From: Odobenus rosmarus divergens
Taxonomy: Eukaryota; Chordata; Mammalia; Carnivora; Odobenidae
Assembly: GCF_000321225.1 (NCBI RefSeq)
Contig: NW_004451008.1
Location: forward strand, 1,012,511 to 1,076,510
Direction: 5' to 3'
Length of the DNA stretch: 64,000 bases
The notes below the pieces were generated by a model. That model did no database searches. It was not told where the DNA came from and saw nothing but the letters and a program-made list of their open reading frames with translations. Both the position numbers and the translations under genes were made by a program. Below are positions 46,561 to 56,721 of the stretch, one piece after another. Within the stretch, counting starts at the first letter, position 1; each line of letters opens with the position of its first letter.

Positions 46561-48110
46561 AAAAACAACCCATTGTTAAGAGAGAGATCAACCAACAGAA
46601 TGAGGCTCAGAGATAACCTAAGTGTTGGAACTATGAGAGGGATTTAAAATAGCATTAATTAATATATTAATCATACATATTAAAGGTGGATAACAGGAAT
46701 GATCAGATAGAAAATTTCAGTAGAGATAAAAACTATGTCAGATGGAAATGCTAACAGAAAACACAGTAACAGAGATGAAGAACACCTTCAAAAAGCCAGT
46801 CAGTACACTTGATACAGCATGAACTTGGAAAGCATGAATTGAAGCTCTATAATAGAAATTACCCAACTAAAATACAAAGATAAAAAAGTGGCAAGAAAAT
46901 CCAAATAAGTGTTCAAGTGTTGTAGGAAATATCAAACAGTCTAATAAAAGTGTATTTGGAATTTAAGGAGAGAGAGATAACAGAAGAAACATTTGAAGAA
47001 TGGCTGAATCTTCCAAAAATAATAAATTATACCAAACCACAGGTACAAAAAGCTCAGATTTCCAAGCAGAATAAACACCAAAAAATACACACTCCAACAT
47101 ATTGTATTCAAACTGCTGAAAAGTCAAAGTTAAAGAGAAAATCTTGAAGGTAGCCACAGAGAAAAAGATACAGTACAGAGAAACAAAGAATTACAGCTGA
47201 CTTAGAAACTATGCAACTCAGAATACAGTGGAGTAATAACTATAAAACACTAAGGGAAAAATACTGTTAATGCAGAATATTGTGCCCCGGGAAAATATCT
47301 TTCAGATATGATGGAAAAGTAGACTTCAAAAGACAGACAAAAAAACAAAAAACAAACAAACAAAACCAAGAAAATTTATTATCAACAGACCTGCACTAAA
47401 ATAAAGGTCAAAACAACTTCCTTCAACAGAAAGAACATGATACTAAACAGAACTGGCATCTACACAAAGAAATGAAGATTTCCAGAAACAGTTAAAATGA
47501 AAGTAAAGTACAAAAGATATAGTTGTTCTTATTTTTTTTAATTGCTCCAAAAGATAACTGGTAGCCTAACGCAGTGGTTCTCAACAAGGAGTAAGTAATT
47601 CTGCCTCTCAGGAGACATTTGGCAATGTTGAGACATTTTTGATTGTTACAGTTAGGGTGGGGGTAGGGATAAAGATGCAGTGCTACTGGCATCTATAAAG
47701 GCCAGGAATGTTGCTGGACATCCTACATCCTAGAAAGGTGAACCCTGTACAATAAATAATTATTCAGCCCAAAATGTCAACAGTACCAGATTGTTGTAGC
47801 CTGACTGATAAAAAAGAGAAAAAGACAAAGTACCAAAGCAATGAAATGAAAAAGGGGCCATCACTACAGGTCTTGGACATTAAAAGAGTATGACAATATC
47901 ACAAACAACTGCATGCCCATAAATTCGAAACTTAGATGAAATACACAAACTCCTTTCAAGACACAAATGACTAAGACTCACTTAAATACATAACCTGAAG
48001 AGTTCTATGTCTACTAAAGACATTGAATTTGTAGTTTAAAAACTTCTAACAAGAAAGAGTACAGGTCAAGATGCCTTCACTGCCTAAAGTCAAGATCATG
48101 ACAAGATCAA
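46560..48110 (+). mobile_element. Old L1/HAL1-type fragment, sense, interrupted by MER5A
   Basis: Sense L1 text appears. Near 46810 it includes GATACAGCATGAACTTGG; at 47341-47480 GCACTAAAATAAAGGTC and AACATGATACTAAACAG. After the MER5A comes ORF2-type text: GAAAAAGACAAAGTACC, GGCCATCACTACAGGTC, AACTTAGATGAAATACACAAA and GACATTGAATTTGTAG. Stops are frequent and no intact ORF remains. Confidence 0.7.
47572..47797 (+). mobile_element. MER5A (hAT-Charlie non-autonomous) element
   Basis: It begins CAGTGGTTCTCAACAAGG, continues AGGAGACATTTGGCAATG, AGACATTTTTGATTGTTAC and GTGCTACTGGCATCTATAA, and ends CAGCCCAAAATGTCAACAG. This is a near-complete MER5A-like element. Confidence 0.9.
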
Positions 48111-48936
48111 ACTAGCTCTTCTTAGTGTACACTGATTTGATATATGTCTTATTAGGTGCCAGGAGAAATGCTTGAGCTTCAACCTACTGGAAATTGCAGA
48201 AAGTCCAGAATTCCAAGTTATTTCCTCCAAGGCACCAGTCCTCCCCACCCCCTCCTCCCGCCTCACTCACATTCCCACACTAGGGCCACTTTCCAGGGAA
48301 CTAGAGGCTCTAGAAGGACTGAGTTAGGACTAGCTTCCAATACACATTGATTTAGAGCTGACATCTTCACTTACCACATTGCTTTTAAGAGACATTCAAA
48401 ACACTGAAGATACTGGAGTCCACCCAATGTCTTGTATTTTCCATAACTGAAGGAGGCTGCTCAAGTGAGAACTTAAATATAGATAATTTTCTGCTTCTAC
48501 CTATACTTCAGACCAGTGCACCAGGCAATTTCTTCACCAAAGCTAATTATTTTTCTAAGGTAGCATGACTGACAAGGAGGAGTCAGGCCACGGCTGCTGT
48601 AATCCCATAATTTGTAACAATATAGTAACGTAGAACTAAGGCTGGTGCAGTGACCTTCCCTTGCTTACTTCTTCCTGCCCTTCTCTGCATTCTCTATAGT
48701 TTACTTCTACAAAACCAGACAAAGCAGTAGAAACAGTTCTGCCAGCATCTGAATTGGTTCCAGTGGCAAGAGTGGATAGAAGTTTGAGACTTTCCTGTAC
48801 AAGTGACTATAATAATTCTGCAGTTCTAGACTACACAGGAATATTCTTTGGGAGAGGAAGGGCAATGTGAGTTTTTTGGGGAGAAGCAGTTTTTCTGAAC
48901 ATTTTAAGTCGTTTTCAATACTCTGAAATCTTTAGA
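48111..48936. other. Intergenic, no gene recognised
   Basis: A 64-codon frame at 48156-48350 has a C-rich stretch (48239-48275) and no support. Confidence 0.4.
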
Positions 48937-49174
48937 AGAGTGCTCGCCAAAAGAAACATAATGTGAACTACATATATAAAATTTCTAGTATTCACATTAA
49001 AAAGTAAAAAGGAACAGGTGAAATTAATTTTAACATATTTTATTTAACTCAATATATTCAAAATATCATTTCAGCATGTAATCAACATAAAAATAGAATA
49101 TTTTACTTTAAGAAACAAGACATTAAAATCTCGTGATCTGGTGTCCATTTTACACTTATAGCACATCTTATTTT

Positions 49175-49585
49175 TATTTTTTTAAAGACTCCTGTTAACA
49201 TCTATATTTTTAAATTTGTATTTAAATTCCAGTTAATATACAGTGTAATATTAGTTTCAGGTGTATAATATAGTGATTCAACACTTCTGTACATTACGTG
49301 GTGCTCATCACAAGTGTCCTCTTTAATCCCCATCACCTGTTTAACCCATCCCCTCACCCCCCTCCCTTCTGGTAACCATCAGTTTGTTCTCAAGAGTCTG
49401 TTTCTTGGTTTGCCTCCTTTTTTTTCCCCTTTTGCTCATTTGTTTTGTTTCTTAAATTCCACATGTGAGTGAAATCATATGGTGTCTTTCTCTGACTTAT
49501 TTCACTTAGCATAATACTCTCTAGCTCCATCCATGTCATTGCAAATGGTAAGATTTTGTACTTTTTTATCGCTGAGTAGTATCCC

Positions 49586-49623
<38 letters not shown>

Positions 49624-50013
49624 CACACACCACATCTTCCTTATACATTCATCAGTCGATGGACAACTGGGGTGTTTACATAATTTGGCTATTGTAGATA
49701 AAGCTGCTATAAACACTGGGGTGTACGTATCCCTTTGAATTAGTATTTTTGTATTCTTTGGGTAAATACCTAGTAGTGCAATTGCTGGGTCATAGGGTAA
49801 TTCTACTTTTAACTTTTTGCGCAACTCCATACTGTTTTCCATCGTGGCTGCACCAGTTTGCGTTCCCACCAACAATGCAAGAGGGTTCCCCTTTCTGCAC
49901 ATCCTCACCAACACCTGTTGTTTCTTGTGTTGTTGATTTTAGCCATTCTGACAGGTGCGAGGTGTTGATTTGTTGATTATAGTGTTGATTTGCATTTTCC
50001 AGATGATGAGTGA
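49175..50013 (-). mobile_element. Carnivore L1, 5'-truncated, with ORF2 C-terminal remnant
   Basis: This young-looking L1 has its 3' UTR at 49175-49400 and an ORF2 C-terminal frame at 49390-49914. Typical ORF2 tail motifs are visible (LPYDPAIALLGIYPKNTK, MGYYSAIKKYKILPFAMTW, LSEISQRKTPYDFTHMWNLR). A perfect 15 bp duplication AGCACATCTTATTTT (49160-49174 and 50014-50028) bounds it. Only the region after the reverse transcriptase is present, so it is not mobile. A GT repeat has expanded inside the frame. Confidence 0.95.
49588..49630 (+). repeat. (GT)n microsatellite within the L1 ORF2 tail
   Basis: A run of about 14 GT units passes into ATATATACACACAC. In the antisense L1 frame it encodes a YTHTHTHTHT run that is not part of normal ORF2. 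Confidence 0.95.
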
Positions 50014-50094
50014 AGCACATCTTATTTTAGACTTGCCTCATTTTAAGTGCACAATAGCCACTTGTAGTTTGTGGCTATGGTACTGGACAGCACA

Positions 50095-50569
50095 GCTATA
50101 GAGCCTCTCAGCTTCCTTCCTGAAGTGTCCTCCCCCCCGCCCCACCACACCTGCACCAGCCCTTCCAGGACATCTGTGAAAGTAATCCCAGAGCACCCAT
50201 TAATACAGCTGATTTCTCACCTGCTTCTATCCTTGGGCAAGGTACTAAACATTGTTGCCTTCAGAAGTGTGGTACTTTCACATTCTGCATATTCTTCAAA
50301 GGCCCTGAAATATGAGGGGTGGGGGGTGAGCACTGGATCAGAAAGGTCTCATGATTCCAACAACTGTAAGTTTAGTCAATAGAATCATCCCTCCTCTGTC
50401 TCTTGATATCTTAGTAGCTACTGAGTGGTCTAGAGAAGAATCCCTTTTAACTGTTTTTTATATAATTGAATTTTATCAAAGAAGGCCTTCAGGAAAAGAT
50501 GAGAGTTGGGGCCAGTACCAGTTTATAATTTGCTGGGCCCAGTGGACAAGAGAAAATATGGGGCCTTTC
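50095..50569. other. Intergenic, nothing recognised
   Basis: Frames at 50071-50382 and 50351-50623 are unsupported; the second runs into the SINE. Confidence 0.4.
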
Positions 50570-50762
50570 GGGGCACCTGGGTGGCTCAGTTGGTTAAGCG
50601 TCTGCCTTCAGCTCAGGGCGTGATCCCGGGGTCCTGGGATCCAGCCCCGTATCCGGCTCCCTGCTCATCGGGAAGCCTGCTTCTCCCTCTCCCACTCCCC
50701 CCGCTTGTGCTCTCTCTCTCTCTCTGTATCAAATAAATAAATAAAATCTTTAAAAAAAAATT
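50570..50762 (+). mobile_element. Carnivore tRNA-Lys SINE
   Basis: Sense SINE GGGGCACCTGGGTGGCTCAG to AAATAAATAAATAAAATC and an A tail. No clear target duplication was found. Confidence 0.95.
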
Positions 50763-51139
50763 AAGAACTTCGAACTGTGAGTGCAGAGCATTTAAACAAC
50801 TGCAAGGCCCTCTTTCTGAGCATGGAGCCTTTTGTGACTGCACAGGCTGGACCTCTGTGAAGCTGGTGCCAGTAGGGGCTTCTGTCCCTGGAGGAAGCAA
50901 GTGGTGACATTACCTAGTCTGTCCCTGAGCACCTGAACCTTAAAGGAGACTCCAAAATCATGTGTACTAGAATTCACTGAGGAAGAGGTTTTGAGGCCAG
51001 TGAGAACCCTTTGGGAAGAAGGAGTGAGGGGATCAAGGAGGTGGGTAAGACTTGCCTTTGCTGATTAAACCACTGAGTATCCCGGGTATTCGTAAGGTCA
51101 AGCTTCTGGGACCCCAAGTTGGGTAACAACAGCCGGACA

Positions 51140-52040
51140 CCTGCAACGTGACTCCAGGCCTGAGCAGGAGTCCCTTCGAGGCTACTTCAGAGTCAACTTT
51201 CCCCTCTCCAAGCCACAAACAGGCGCTGCCAGGGAGGGAATTCCGGGAGCTCCCTCCGCGGGCGCTGGTGGGAGCGGCGGCCCAGCTTCCGGCTACTGAC
51301 CCGGCGAGGGCGGACCCGGCCGAGGCGAGGGGAGGGGACTTGGCATACCCCCGCCCGCACTTCCGCTCTCCCCCACGGGGGGAGACGCACACCTCCGGCT
51401 GTAGGGGACTGGGGCTGGCAAAGGCCGCTCGGTCACCGGGCCCCGAGGCCCAGCCGGGCCGGTCGCAACCAACCCGAACCACAGCCACTGTCGCTGCAGC
51501 CCGCCGCAGCGTCGAAAAGGGCGACCGGGGACTCGCCACTGCCCCTGGTCGCATTCGCAGGGACCTCGGTGCCCGGAGCCTCAGAGACCCCTTTCCCGCC
51601 ACTGGCGTCGGTGGGGAGGCAACCGTTCAGGGCGTCTACCGGCAGTCGCTCAACGGAAACCCGGGCCTGGCAGCGCGCGCGGCCCACCAGTGGTTTCCCC
51701 GGGCGACAGGTCCCGCCCCCGGGCGGCAAGCCCTGCCCCCGGCCGCGCGCCGCGCCAAGCTCCTAGCCGAACCTGGGGTCGGCTGTGGGTTTGGGCGGAT
51801 TCCGGGATGGCTCGTACCTGCGCCGGCTTTCGCGTCCCTACTCTTCCTTAGTACTCTGTCTTGGCGCGGTGCGCTCCTGGCGCTTGGCACACAGCTTGGC
51901 GTCATACTCATGTTGGATAAACGAGAAAAAGATTCGCTTTCCTTGGCAGGTGCGGGCCAGATACCAGTGGGCCAACGAGCGAGGAACGGCCATGGCCTCC
52001 AGGGGGCGCCCTCTCCACGAACAACTGCCGGGCTCCCAGC
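51140..52040. promoter_or_regulatory. CpG island, probable promoter
   Basis: About 0.9 kb of strongly GC-rich, CpG-rich sequence (for example GCGGGCGCTGGTGGGAGCGG, GACCCGGCGAGGGCGGACCC, GCAGCGCGCGCGGCCC). It is unlike anything else in the window and free of repeats. GC-box-like CCCGCCCCCGGGCGG lies at 51713-51727, ETS-type ACTTCCGC and GCTTCCGG motifs at about 51359 and 51283, and a CCAAT box at 52110-52114. It lies 43 kb downstream of ST6GAL1. In human and mouse the next gene is RPL39L, transcribed towards ST6GAL1, so a minus-strand promoter fits, but the RPL39L coding sequence was not found in the window. The long plus-strand frame 51148-52143 is attributed to GC composition. Confidence 0.8.
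51838..51993 (-). CDS. Small ORF (51 codons) in CpG island, hypothetical
   Basis: The minus-strand frame starts with ATG at 51993-51991 in a strong Kozak context (GGAGGCCATGG: G at -3, G at +4) and ends TAG at 51840-51838. The peptide starts MAVPRSLAHWYLARTC, has a central KRIFFSFIQHEYDAKLC and ends in RQERTAPRQSTKEE. It is basic with a short aromatic core, two cysteines and no transmembrane segment or domain that I recognise. About 30 bp beyond the stop lies GGCGCAG|GTACGAG, a plausible splice donor near 51815. The arrangement fits a first exon carrying a small protein or an upstream ORF. No homologue is recognised, so coding status is uncertain. Confidence 0.35.
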   Translation of the reverse strand: MAVPRSLAHWYLARTCQGKRIFFSFIQHEYDAKLCAKRQERTAPRQSTKEE

Positions 52041-52109
52041 GAGCGTGGGTGCCCTCTCAGCTCCGTTTCTTCCTTGCTCTCAATTTACTTTCAGCCCAGA
52101 GTCAAGATG

Positions 52110-52114
52110 CCAAT
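52110..52114. promoter_or_regulatory. CCAAT box at the edge of the CpG island
   Basis: CCAAT on the plus strand (ATTGG on the minus) lies about 115 bp upstream of the minus-strand ATG at 51993. This is a usual place for an NF-Y site in a minus-strand CpG promoter. It is a single short motif, so the evidence is weak. Confidence 0.35.
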
Positions 52115-52149
52115 TTCATATCACGGATTTCTTACGCAACTAAACTTTA

Positions 52150-52918
52150 AACGACTCACTTTATTTGAAAACAGTATTGATAAATTAATACGATTCCTAT
52201 TAATGCAACATCTGTGTTAATTTAGTTCTAAGTTGAAAGGAATGTCAAATCCATTACATATTAGCAGTTTACCTCTTGTTCACCTTTGCAGTAACTGCAA
52301 TTGAAATCTGTTTCAAAACAAATATATAGTTAGAGGTACTATTATAAAAGTGTACCTTCTTTCCAAATAAGTGGATGTAAAAGTTTGGATTAGATCTGAA
52401 ACGTTTCCTCTTCACACGGATTAAATCATGCAACAGTGAAACAGGTATCTGACCTACCTACATTATCCTGATGCTGTTTTACATAATCACAAACGGATTA
52501 ATCACAGAGATCTTTAAATATAACCATCATAGTCAGTGTCAGTATATCTCCAAATCTGTCTTTAAGCCTATGTTATTTAACTCATGCAAAGATAGAAATT
52601 TTTGAAAGATGTTGGTAAATGGGGTTAATGCAATACAAATTTCTTGATAAATATCACCGTAATTCTTTCATTTTAGGGAGATTGATTTTATTCTCTTCCG
52701 CTATATCCATTGTCAGTAATTATCAACTCTGCTATATGCACTCTCAGTAATTATCAATTTAAGAAGGACTTTAACTTTCAAATGCATTTGAAATATATGT
52801 CAATTTCACAGTATTTACATTTTTTACTTCTTTGATGGAAACAAGCATTCCCCAGCCATTTCAAATAGCAAACATTTAAATAGTGACTTTTTAATATATT
52901 TTTATTATTTATTTATCT
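52150..52918. other. AT-rich flank of the CpG island, nothing recognised
   Basis: No gene or repeat family is recognised. The short phrase TATATCCATTGTCAGTAATTA occurs near 52703 and again near 53654, a roughly 950 bp-spaced duplication. Confidence 0.4.
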
Positions 52919-53120
52919 TTTTAAAAATTTTAAAAAGATTTTATTTATTTATTTGAGAGAGAGAGAATGAGAGAGAGAGCACATGAGAGGGGGAAGGGTC
53001 AGAGGGAGAAGCAGACTCCCTGCCAATCAGGGAACCCGATGCGGGACTTGGTCCAGGGACTTCAGGATCATGACCTGAGCCAAAGGCAGTGGCTTAACCA
53101 ACTGAGCCACCCAGGCGCCC
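52919..53120 (-). mobile_element. Carnivore tRNA-Lys SINE
   Basis: Full-length antisense SINE ending CACCCAGGCGCCC. TTTAATAT(A)TTTTT occurs on both sides. Confidence 0.95.
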
Positions 53121-53127
53121 TTTAATA

Positions 53128-53334
53128 TTTTTTTAAAGATTTTATTTATTTAATTTAGAGAGAGAGAGAGAGAGGGTGCATGAGCTGGGGGAGGAGCAGA
53201 GGGAGAGAGAATCTCAAGCAGACTCCGCTGAGCGTGGAGCCCTATGTGGGGCTGGATCCCACCACCCTGAGGTCATGACCCGAGCCGAAATCAAGAGTCA
53301 GGGGCTTAACCGACTGAGCCACCCAGGTGCCCCT
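53128..53334 (-). mobile_element. Carnivore tRNA-Lys SINE, adjacent to the previous one
   Basis: A second, more diverged antisense SINE starts 8 bp after the first and ends GAGCCACCCAGGTGCCCC. It has the ATCAAGAGTCAGGGGCTTAA variant of the older type. Confidence 0.95.
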
Positions 53335-53719
53335 CAAGTAGTGAATATTTTAAAAACATTTTTCTTTACAGACCTCTCTGATTTCTGTGTGCAGGCTACA
53401 ATATCCAAACTCTTATTCCTTGTTAATGTGAGATTTAAAAATATCATTTAAGGAAATTCATAATACCGTATTCTAGAAGGCTCATTGGTTGTGTTTTTTT
53501 TAGAGTCTTGGTGACTTGAAGAATAATCAAACAATTGATGCTACACATTACTACCCAACTGCAGCTGACATTCAAGTAATGACATTGGAATATGATTTTT
53601 TAAAAAATTTTTTTCTTGAAATAATGTGTGCATCAAACATGAACAACTCCACTATATCCATTGTCAGTAATTATCGAGGGGAAAAATATTCTGTATCAAA
53701 TTTTTAAAAATTAAATTTT
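53335..53719. other. AT-rich, nothing recognised
   Basis: Short frames only. It contains the second copy of the TATATCCATTGTCAGTAATTA phrase (53654). Confidence 0.4.
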
Positions 53720-55480
53720 GGATTTTGAGATAATTGTACATTCACGAGTAGTTATAAGAAATAATGCAGAGATCTGTGCCATTTACCCAGTTTTCCCCAA
53801 AGGTCATATTTTATAAAACTACACTATAATATTACAACTAGGATAGTGAGATTGATGTAGTCAAGATACAGAACATTCTGGGGCACGTGGGTGGCTCAGT
53901 CGTTAAGCGTCTGCCTTTGGCTCAGGTCATGGTCCCAGGGTCCTGGGATCGAGCCCCGCATCGGGCTCCCTGCTCCGCGGGAAGCCTGCTTCTCCCTCTC
54001 CCACTCCCCCTGCTTGTGTTCCCTCTCTCGCTGTGTCTCTCTCTGTCAAATAAATAAATAAAATCTTAAAAAAAAAAAAAAAGATACAGAACATTCCATC
54101 ACTAGTAAAAGCCCTCACATTGCCCCTTAATAGTATACCCACTTTCCCCCTGTCCCCACCCCATTCTTAATCCCTGATAACTATTAATCTGTTCTCTATT
54201 TCTATAATTTTGAAATTCTCATTTCAGGATTGTGATATAAATGGAAGCACTTCGTATGTAACCTTTTGAAATTGGCATTTTTTACTCAGCATAATTCTCT
54301 GGAGATTAATCCCAGTTGTTTCCTACATCAGTAGTTTGCACCTTTTTCTTGCTGAGTAGTATTTCATGATGGATATACCACAGTTTAACTATTCACTTAC
54401 TGAAGGACATCTGGACAGATTCCAGTATTGGGCTTTTATGAATAAAATTGCTGTCAACTTTTGTGTATAGGTTTCTGTGTGACGGGGATTCTTCATTTTG
54501 CTGAAATAAATGCCCAGAAATGCAATTTGCTGGGTTGCGTGGCAGTTGCATGTTCAGTTTTTCAGAAACTGCCAAGCTTCTGTACCATTTTGTATGCCCA
54601 CCAGCAAGTTATGAGTGAACCAATTTCTCCAAATCCTCTCCAGCATTTGGTGCTGCCACTATTTTTTATTTTAGTTATTCTGGTAGGTATTTAGTGATAT
54701 CTCATTGTCCTTTTAAGTTCTTAGTATTTCCCAATTGGCTAATGACATTGAATATCTTTTCATGTGCGCATTTGCAATCCATGTATCCTCTTCAGTGAAA
54801 TGTCTCTTTATTGGATTGCGTGCGGTTTTTTGTTTGGTTTTGTTCTGTTTTTGTTTTACTGTTTGGACCACCCCCCCAGCTTTACTATGGTATAACTGAC
54901 AAATAAAATTGTAAGATAAAGTGTACAATGTGATGATTTAACATATGTATACATTGTGAAAGATTCCCCCTTCCAGTAAATGCATCCATCACATATTTAC
55001 CTTTTGTGTATGTGAGAACATCTAAGTTCTATGCTTAGCATATGCCAGTGATACAACACAATGTTATCAACTAGAGACACATGTTACACTTTGGATTCTC
55101 AGACCTTATACATCTCATAACTGAATGTTTTTATCCTTTTACCAAACTCTCCCTATTTTAACTCTGCTGAGATTAGTTCATATATCCTAAATATTAGTTC
55201 CTTGTCAGGTATGTGTTTTGTAAATATTTTGTCCCATTCTGTAGCCTGTCTTTTCATCTTCTTAATAGTCTTTCAGAGAGCAAATTTTTTAACTTTGTTA
55301 ATGTCCAATTTATTGATTTTATCTTTTATGGGTGGTGTTTTGTGTTAAGTCTAAAACTCTTTGCCCAGCCTAGATCTTGAAGATTTTCTACTTTTTTCTA
55401 AAAGTTTTATAGTTTCATTCAAGTTTCTGACCTGTTTGAGCTAATTTTTGTTTAAGGTGTGAGACTTAGGATTCATTTTT
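53720..55480 (-). mobile_element. Old L1M 3'-end tract
   Basis: Recognisable antisense L1M text: ACTCAGCATAATTCTCTGG, TTCTTGCTGAGTAGTATTTC, CTGGGTTGCGTGGCAGTTG and TCTCCAAATCCTCTCCAGC. A further segment at about 54880-55480 includes GGTATAACTGACAAATAAAA, TTGTAAATATTTTGTCCC and GGTGTGAGACTTAGGATTC. At least two fragments adjoin. It is non-coding. Confidence 0.8.
53879..54080 (+). mobile_element. Carnivore tRNA-Lys SINE, young, nested in L1
   Basis: Near-consensus sense SINE with a 16-base A tail. It is flanked by a perfect 16 bp duplication AAGATACAGAACATTC (53863-53878 and 54081-54096), one of the cleanest insertions in the window. Confidence 0.98.
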
Positions 55481-55536
55481 TGTTTGTTTGTTTATGGTTG
55501 CGCAATCACTCCAGCAGCAGCTAGACTTCCACCATC

Positions 55537-55662
55537 TTTTTTTTTTTTTTTTAACTTTGAGCATGAAGCCTGACTTGGGGCTCGATCTCACAACCTTGAG
55601 ATCATGACCTGAGCCAAAATCAAGAGTCAGACACTTAACCGACTGAGCCACCCAGGCGCCCC
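55537..55662 (-). mobile_element. Carnivore tRNA-Lys SINE, short variant
   Basis: Antisense copy: poly-T, TTGAGCATGAAGCCTGAC, then GATCATGACCTGAGCCAAAA and CTTAACCGACTGAGCCACCC. It lacks the usual CT-rich stretch. Confidence 0.92.
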
Positions 55663-56721
55663 TATAGCATTATTTATACTAATGAACTTAAATATCCTTA
55701 TCCTTATTCCCAAAATGTAACATTTTAGGTATCTTCTCTGAATGCTATTTTATGCAATCATTAAAAGGGATATATATGGAATTATTATAGCAACATGAAT
55801 CACGTAAAAATGTTTATTTTTTATTGAGATATAATTGGCATGTAACATTGTATTAGTTTCAGATAATCTATCATCTTTGAATCCCTTAAACACTTAAATA
55901 GGTGAACAGCAGAGCTTCATTATCATGCATTTTCTTTTGGGATGCATTCGTACATAGTAATGAAAATTAGATTGACTGCAGTTTATTTTTGGACATCTCT
56001 CACTGTGTCATTGGTTCTTCTCAAAAAATATAATTACTCAAGACAATACAATAAAATACTTAACTTGTATTTCTTTCCATTGTTACCCTGATATACTGTT
56101 GTACAGCTTGTAAGATGAAATTTTATCCAGTGCTATTGTATTTACATTTGTATCTTATTGATTTTAATGAGGATGTTTCTAATCTATCTTCATTTCGTAT
56201 AAATGTTGGTTTGGAGATTGAGATAAATATGTTTTATCATGTTACTGATGTACCTACTGCTTACAGTTTAAAAGTTTTAACAGAACAGGTATTGAATTTT
56301 TTCTAACACTTGTCAGTGTCTAAGGGAATGGTAATATATTTATATATTGAAATCTGATATGGCAATTTATTTAAACAGATTTTCCGATATTGAATCTGTC
56401 TTTTACTCCTAGAATGAACCATGTTTGGTCATATCATATTTGTCTCTTAATATGTTGCTTTGTTTGCTACTTTTTAATTTAGAATTTATGTCTGTATTCA
56501 TGCGTGAGCTTATTCTAGAGGTTTTTTTTTTCCTCTATGCTGTCTTTTTTGGGGGCAAATATTTCCAAAATGGAAACCCCCTCTTTTTTTATACTCTAGA
56601 ACAGTAGAGATAACATTGGGATCACCTGCTTTTTCAGGTTAAAAAGTCCCATGTGAAACTGTTTGGACATAGTATTTTGGGGAACATATGTCTTTGATAA
56701 ATTTTAAATATATTCCATAGT

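Larger units (their letters stand above)
48937..50094 (+). mobile_element. hAT-like DNA transposon fossil split by an L1
   Basis: The left part reads GTGCTCGCCAAAAGAAACA, ATGTGAACTACATATATAA, AGGAACAGGTGAAATTAA and TTTAACTCAATATATTC. The right part reads AAGTGCACAATAGCCAC and CTATGGTACTGGACAGCACAG. The ends form an imperfect inverted repeat (GTGCTCGCCAAAAG against the complement of TACTGGACAGCAC). This is the common mammalian 'gtgctgtccaatagaa ... tattggacagcac' element. Confidence 0.75.

Noticed and set aside
45600..46600. Cluster of overlapping frames of 64-127 codons
   Set aside because: They lie in different frames of both strands with no consistent coding strand, no recognised domain and no CpG promoter.
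49390..49914. 174-codon minus-strand frame as a host gene
   Set aside because: It is an L1 ORF2 C-terminus with L1 3' UTR attached and target-site duplications around the element.
51033..51602. 189-codon minus-strand open frame in the CpG island
   Set aside because: Same composition effect; it overlaps the plus-strand frame completely and shows no recognisable motif.
51148..52143. 331-codon plus-strand open frame across the CpG island
   Set aside because: Overlapping frames of 60-190 codons are open on both strands here, as expected where GC is high and stops are rare. The translation is Ala/Pro/Arg/Gly-rich with no domain, and the ATG context and exon signals are unconvincing.
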